Assembly: GCA_002498925.1 (NCBI GenBank)
Contig: DAJH01000011.1
Location: forward strand, 1 to 8,541
Source: Euryarchaeota archaeon UBA173
GTDB taxonomy: Archaea > Thermoplasmatota > Poseidoniia > Poseidoniales > Thalassarchaeaceae
Direction of reading: 5' to 3'
DNA length: 8,541 nucleotides
Below the pieces are notes generated by a model. That model saw nothing but the letters and a program-made list of their open reading frames with translations. It did no database searches and was not told the DNA's origin. A program made the position numbers and the translations under genes. Below, piece after piece: positions 4,716 to 8,541 of this stretch. Every line of letters begins with the position of its first letter. Position 1 is the first letter of the stretch.

Positions 4716-6682
4716 CAGAACCTACCATCCATCTCGTTGAATATGGCGACGACTTGGTGGTGGTCATCGACTGATGAATTGAATTGCCTAGGCATCTTTC
4801 CGATACCCGCAGGTGGCGCAACCATCCCCAGGAAATCATTGAGGATGTTTCCTCCCGTCCTAGTGAAGCCGAGGACCATCCTTGCAGTAACACCTGAGAA
4901 CAGGTTTCCTAGGAGGCCAATAGGGCCGAGAACCTGTCTGTATAGCACCGTGTCGTTGACCTTGCCACTGCTCTTGATTGTCCAGCAGTACCACCATACG
5001 TGCTTCCCGTGCAGGCCATTGAATGAGTCATTCTCTAGGGCCTTTGTTCGGGCCTCCAAGAGTCCCTCAGAGATCGCAGGGGAGTATCCTTCCCTCCTAG
5101 AAATCGGTGCTAGATCGGTTTCCGCCTTGATTCCATTTTTGGAACCGATGATGCCCTCAATCTCCTCTTTCTTCTCTGGAGCTGTCCGAGGGTCGCACCT
5201 TCTCGCCCAAGAGCTTGCTATCACAGCTGGACCCAAGAATCCGTTTGCATATGGGACTGCGTCGGAGCTAGCGTGAAGTAGAGGGGCGCTGTCATAGTCG
5301 GCTAGTGAATGTAGCCTAGTTGCAACGGCTGGTTTCATTGTACCCATAACTCCCTGCGAAGTTTGGAAGCCCTCTCTGGTTGAAGCGACCATCCATGGAT
5401 CGGATGACTCCCTCTTTCTTTCTAGTGCCCAGTGGTCGACTACAAGATCGCGTATGACTTCTGAGCCTGGAATCGGATCTATCTTGATCTTAGAGGAGTC
5501 CTCCCTAGTGCTCGTTATCGAGTCTATCCTAACACGACCGGGGAGAATAAGCCGACCGTTGACTGAGAGGACTGTGGACGGGTCATCGCTAGTCCCGTCT
5601 CTGAATGTCAGTGAGCCATCGTGAGTGGACTTTATGGCCCTCAGAACCTCGAGTACAGATGCATTACCCGGGAAAACACAGGCCCATGTGTCGACTCCGG
5701 TTGAGGCGGTCTGAGGGTCATAACGGAATACCGAAACCTCAACTTGAATTGATTCTGCCTGGACCGATGGGACGGTGAATCCATCCTCTCCCTCGGCCCC
5801 AGAAGAGCCACTTGCAAACTGCTTAATCGAATCAATCATGTTCTCGTGGAACAGACCTGTGCTGTCCACTGCAGCTAGATTGGGGAGTACTTCCAATGCC
5901 CACTCTGCGGCAGGGGTATCGTAGTCAACATCACAGTCCAATCGGTCAGTTATCCTAGTGGCGCCCAATTTCTCGAATAACCCGTCCCATTCCTTTCCGG
6001 ACTCGCAAAAGAACTCGTAGCTGGTGTCCCCTAGAGCGCAGACGGCAAAGTGGACGCCTTCCAACCTAGAGGCCTCGTTCGAGTTTGCGAAATTCCAAAG
6101 ATCCTCTGCATTGTCTGGCTGCTCACCTTCGCCCCAAGTAGAACAAATTATCAAGACTCTTTTCTTGTCTTCCAGGGAGTTGAAATCGAAGCCATCCATA
6201 TCATGCACATTGGCTTCTAATCCGTAGGATTTAGCCTGTTTGGCAAATTTGGTCGCCAGAGCTTCTGAATTTCCTGATTGAGAGCCGAATAAAATCTCCA
6301 GGGATCGGTCGCCCGATGAAAGGAAGGCCTCAAGGTCGTCACTTGGGGCTTCAACTATTGGAGCCTCTGTTGTAACCTCGATTACCTCGACTTGCACTGG
6401 TGCCTCTTCTGGGGATTCTTCGGATTCGTTTTCCCCCTCGACCACTATGATTACGTCGACAGGGCAGGCATCGGCAGCATCCAAGATTTCATCCGATAGG
6501 CCTGAGATAGTTTCAGACTTTAGTGCGGACTTTCCTGCATTCCTATCGAAGCCCCCATCCAAACGAGCTTCGGGTTTGATGAAGCAGGTATCATCGGTAA
6601 CTTCGAACACTTCGGGTGCCACTTCTTCGCATGCATCGCATGTAATGCAGCCCTCCTCGATGTAGACGCTGAAGATGGACAC
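4715..6682 (-). CDS. Ferredoxin-flavodoxin-SdhB-like fusion protein
   Basis: Three redox-type modules in one 655-residue chain, without signal peptide or clear membrane helix. Residues 1-80 form a single-cluster [4Fe-4S] ferredoxin: C12, C15, C18 and a distal C73 in ACPV. An acidic Pro/Glu-rich linker follows (81-120). Residues 126-270 are an FMN flavodoxin domain of the diflavin-reductase type: phosphate loop GSQSGNSE (133-140), STWGEGEQPDNA (181-192) and ALGDTSYEFFCESGKEWD (216-233). No FAD/NADPH domain follows. Residues 312-560 resemble SdhB/FrdB: VSVFRYDP (316-323), VLEVLRAIKSTHDGSLTFR (343-361), IDPIPGSEVIRDLVVD (401-416) and FLGPAVIASSWARRCDPR (482-499). The cysteines for the [2Fe-2S], [4Fe-4S] and [3Fe-4S] clusters of true SdhB are all replaced; only C335, C496 and C566 occur there. 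The last ~95 residues are unassigned. The GTG start has GGGAGGGG upstream and fits the ferredoxin N-terminus. It is coupled to the HdrB/SdhE-like gene, as SdhB often neighbours SdhE, or is fused to it in TfrB. Substrate unknown. Confidence 0.85.
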   Translation of the reverse strand: MSIFSVYIEEGCITCDACEEVAPEVFEVTDDTCFIKPEARLDGGFDRNAGKSALKSETISGLSDEILDAADACPVDVIIVVEGENESEESPEEAPVQVEVIEVTTEAPIVEAPSDDLEAFLSSGDRSLEILFGSQSGNSEALATKFAKQAKSYGLEANVHDMDGFDFNSLEDKKRVLIICSTWGEGEQPDNAEDLWNFANSNEASRLEGVHFAVCALGDTSYEFFCESGKEWDGLFEKLGATRITDRLDCDVDYDTPAAEWALEVLPNLAAVDSTGLFHENMIDSIKQFASGSSGAEGEDGFTVPSVQAESIQVEVSVFRYDPQTASTGVDTWACVFPGNASVLEVLRAIKSTHDGSLTFRDGTSDDPSTVLSVNGRLILPGRVRIDSITSTREDSSKIKIDPIPGSEVIRDLVVDHWALERKRESSDPWMVASTREGFQTSQGVMGTMKPAVATRLHSLADYDSAPLLHASSDAVPYANGFLGPAVIASSWARRCDPRTAPEKKEEIEGIIGSKNGIKAETDLAPISRREGYSPAISEGLLEARTKALENDSFNGLHGKHVWWYCWTIKSSGKVNDTVLYRQVLGPIGLLGNLFSGVTARMVLGFTRTGGNILNDFLGMVAPPAGIGKMPRQFNSSVDDHHQVVAIFNEMDGRF

Positions 6683-6690
6683 TCGGCTTT

Positions 6691-6698
6691 CCCCTCCC
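6691..6698 (-). promoter_or_regulatory. Ribosome binding site of the fusion gene
   Basis: The minus strand reads GGGAGGGG, 8 bases before the GTG at 6682. This purine-rich site supports the GTG start, from which the ferredoxin-type N-terminus SIFSVYIEEGC reads directly. Confidence 0.6.
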
Positions 6699-6808
6699 TA
6701 CGGATGATGCTTGCACTATGACACGATTCTTGAATATGATGCTTGTTCACTCTGACCTATTGCCCAAGGGCCAATCAATTGAACCGGGCGTTGGAGGGGT
6801 AGAATGCC
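6699..6808 (-). other. Intergenic spacer between the thermosome gene and the fusion gene
   Basis: Together with the ribosome binding site at 6691-6698 and its flank it makes a 126-base gap, large for this compact region. It may hold a separate promoter: the minus strand has an A/T-rich stretch ATCATATTCAAG around 6729-6740, about 50-60 bases before the fusion start. A GCCCAAGGGC palindrome lies near 6762-6771, but no poly-T terminator is evident. No small gene was recognised. Whether the pair is transcribed on its own or from the thermosome promoter cannot be decided by eye. Confidence 0.4.
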
Positions 6809-8425
6809 TCACATTTCCATTCCATCGAAGTCGGCGGCTCCTTCAGGGGAAACGCCCCTGCTGGAAATCACATCATCGATTCTGAGTATCATTACAGCAG
6901 TCTCTGAAGCGCTCTGAATAGCCTGTTCAACGACTCTGCTTGGCTCAAGAACCTTTGATTTCGACATATCGGCAACGCCCCCCTCGTACACATTCACACC
7001 AAAGTTTGACTTGCCCTCTGAGTGTGCCTTCCTTAGATCGATGATGGTATTCACTGGATCTAGTCCGGCATTCTCTGAAAGCGTCCTGGGTATCACCTCA
7101 AGCGCACCCGCGAAAGCCTCTATGGCCATCTGCTCTCGGCCTCCGATTCCTTCCGCGTATGAGCGCAGGTCCCTGCTTATGGCTGCGAGTACCGAGCCAC
7201 CCCCGGTGAGAACTGCTCCGTCTTCATGGGCGACTGCGACAACGCCAACTGCATCGTCGAAAGCACGCTTGATTTCGTCGACCACGTGTTCAGTGCCTCC
7301 TCTGATCAGAACTGAGACGCTTTTGGCCTCTGGACAGCCCTCGATGAAGACCATGTCTGAATCCCCGATTTTTCTCTCCTCTACGTTCGACGCCGAACCC
7401 AAGTCATCGGAAGAAAGGTCGTCTATGTTGGTAACTATCCTCCCCCCGGTTGCCTTGGAGAGGGCTTCCATATCGCTCTTCTTGGCCCTCCTAATTGCGA
7501 AGATCCCAGATTTGGCCATATAGTGCTGAGCTAGGTCGTCGATTCCTTTCTGGCAAATTACGGCAGTGGCGCCAACCTCCTCGAACTTCTGGACTAATGA
7601 CTTCAGATATTGCTCCTCTTCGTCTAGGAACTGAGAGAGCATGTTTGGATCCGTGATCTGTATCTTCGCATCGACCTCGGTCTTCTTGACCTCTATTGCC
7701 GAATTGACGAGGGCTATCTTAGCCCCAGATACAGATCGCGGCATACCACTGTGGACTCTCTCCTTGTCGAGGACAATTCCGTCGACCAGCGCACTATCCC
7801 TGATTGAACCTCCCTGTTTCTTCTGGATCTTGATGTCATCCACGTCCACGACTGTCTGTTCGGCTCCTGTCTGGGCCACTGCCATTACCGCGTCAACGCT
7901 GATGTCTGCGAGGAATTCCTTGACTGCCCCTGCGCTCTTTCCGGTGAGTGCGGTCTTGGCGACCTCCTTCAGGATGTCCTTGTCAACTTGTAGTGCGTGG
8001 GAATCTATCAAATCGGAGGCTTTCTCTGCTGCGAGTCTGAAGCCCTCGCAGATTACTGTTGGGTGTACATTCTGCTCGATTAGATCCTCGCTCCTCTTGA
8101 GTAGCTCTCCGGCGATTACAACGGCACTGGTGGTGCCATCGTAGCAATGCTGCTCTTGAGTCTTGGCGATTTCAATAATCATCTTGGCGGCCGGGTGCTC
8201 TATGTCCATCTCCTTGAGGATCGTCGCACCATCATTTGTGATTACTACATCGCCCATGCTGTCGACTAGCATCTTGTCCATCCCCTTGGGGCCGAGAGTT
8301 GAGCGTACAGCATCGGCAACAGCCTTTGCAGCTGCTATGTTGTTACTCTGAGCGGACTTCCCGCTTGTTCTCTCTGTACCTTCCTTTAGGATGAAAATTG
8401 GTTGTTGTCCACTGTACATCTGCAC
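6809..8425 (-). CDS. thsA: Thermosome subunit (group II chaperonin, CCT/TCP-1 family)
   Basis: ATP-driven cytosolic chaperonin subunit that assembles into a double ring with a built-in lid. The 538-residue length fits the family. Landmarks, numbered from the GTG, are the opening QQPIFILKEGTERTSGKSAQ (7-26), RSTLGPKGMDKMLVDS (41-56), the nucleotide-site motif ITNDGATIL (62-70), DGTTS (96-100), the Gly-rich VLTGGGSVLAAISRDL, GLDPVNTIIDLR, and the C-terminal MILRIDDVISS. The usual GDGTT motif reads CYDGTTS, keeping the catalytic Asp (D96) but replacing the Gly before it with Tyr. The C-terminal tail is short (FDGMEM) and lacks the Gly-Gly-Met repeats common in other thermosomes. The start is either GTG at 8425, five bases after GGAG at 8431-8434, or ATG at 8419, which better matches many homologues; this changes the protein by two residues. 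It is the first gene of its strand run here. The identity is certain, but the symbol is nominal because paralogues cannot be told apart from this window. Confidence 0.95.
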   Translation of the reverse strand: MQMYSGQQPIFILKEGTERTSGKSAQSNNIAAAKAVADAVRSTLGPKGMDKMLVDSMGDVVITNDGATILKEMDIEHPAAKMIIEIAKTQEQHCYDGTTSAVVIAGELLKRSEDLIEQNVHPTVICEGFRLAAEKASDLIDSHALQVDKDILKEVAKTALTGKSAGAVKEFLADISVDAVMAVAQTGAEQTVVDVDDIKIQKKQGGSIRDSALVDGIVLDKERVHSGMPRSVSGAKIALVNSAIEVKKTEVDAKIQITDPNMLSQFLDEEEQYLKSLVQKFEEVGATAVICQKGIDDLAQHYMAKSGIFAIRRAKKSDMEALSKATGGRIVTNIDDLSSDDLGSASNVEERKIGDSDMVFIEGCPEAKSVSVLIRGGTEHVVDEIKRAFDDAVGVVAVAHEDGAVLTGGGSVLAAISRDLRSYAEGIGGREQMAIEAFAGALEVIPRTLSENAGLDPVNTIIDLRKAHSEGKSNFGVNVYEGGVADMSKSKVLEPSRVVEQAIQSASETAVMILRIDDVISSRGVSPEGAADFDGMEM

Positions 8426-8541
8426 TCACGCTCCGGAATTCGGGGACTGGGCCACCTTAGAGGGGGTCATAAGGACTCGCACATGATTTTCAATCGACGC
8501 CAAGGGGAAATAGGCTACTTATTCTGGTCTATCCACCTCTG
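8426..8541 (-). promoter_or_regulatory. Upstream region of the thermosome gene
   Basis: This 116-base stretch has no recognised gene. It contains GGAG at 8431-8434, a possible ribosome binding site for the thermosome, and A/T-rich stretches on the minus strand around 8484-8494 (GATTGAAAATC) and 8512-8525 that could include the TATA element. No clear heat-shock operator was recognised. Assigned as the promoter region from its position only. Confidence 0.35.

Noticed and set aside
4674..5276. 200-codon plus-strand open frame opposite the SdhB-like region
   Set aside because: The minus strand has clear SdhB framework motifs over the same stretch; the plus frame has none.
3855..6682. Interpretation of the pair as pseudogenes of a normal succinate dehydrogenase
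   Set aside because: The 655- and 286-codon frames are uninterrupted, start and stop signals are coupled, framework motifs are kept, and the ferredoxin and flavodoxin cofactor motifs are complete.
6762..6771. GCCCAAGGGC as a thermosome terminator
   Set aside because: Only a 4-bp stem with no following T-run; archaeal termination usually depends on T-rich stretches.
7011..8351. Long open frames on the plus strand opposite the thermosome gene (7011-7523, 7641-8144, 8163-8351)
   Set aside because: Ser/Thr/Ala-rich shadow translations of a strongly conserved gene, with no family features.
8483..8541. Plus-strand ATG with 19 open codons running off the right edge, a possible divergent gene
   Set aside because: Too short to judge, no recognisable motif or Shine-Dalgarno; open by chance is quite possible.

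Overview
The window looks like mesophilic archaeal chromosome, most likely a marine Thermoplasmatota lineage (Poseidoniales/Marine Group II or a relative). The evidence is archaeal-type ribosomal proteins uL3 and uL4 at the head of an S10-type operon, a group II chaperonin (thermosome), a Hef/FANCM-family helicase, dense gene packing and acidic linkers. The Poseidoniales assignment is an inference from overall protein character. No rRNA, tRNA, CRISPR array or insertion sequence was seen.

Layout. Positions 1-1821 (minus strand) carry the start of a ribosomal protein operon: rpl3, then rpl4, which runs off the left edge. Positions 1822-2107 form a divergent control region with several inverted repeats. 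Positions 2108-3853 (plus) encode a Hef-type helicase without a nuclease domain. Its stop codon lies one base from the stop of the convergent gene on the other strand. Positions 3855-6682 (minus) hold a translationally coupled gene pair. The upstream member is a 655-residue fusion of a [4Fe-4S] ferredoxin domain, an FMN-flavodoxin domain and an SdhB/FrdB-like domain. The downstream member is a 286-residue HdrB/SdhE-like (CCG-domain) protein. Positions 6809-8425 (minus) encode the thermosome subunit, and the last ~115 bases are its upstream region.

The most unusual element is the 3855-6682 pair. SdhB-like and HdrB/SdhE-like proteins normally relay electrons through several iron-sulfur clusters. 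Here both keep their family frameworks in long open reading frames. However, the SdhB-like part has lost all recognisable cluster cysteines, and the HdrB-like protein keeps only three of ten. The ferredoxin and flavodoxin modules fused in front of the SdhB-like part keep their cofactor motifs. This suggests an SdhB-SdhE (or TfrB-like) scaffold that lost its own wiring and gained a new redox head. No flavoprotein SdhA, quinone-binding or HdrA/HdrC gene is in the window, so the substrate and partners are unknown.
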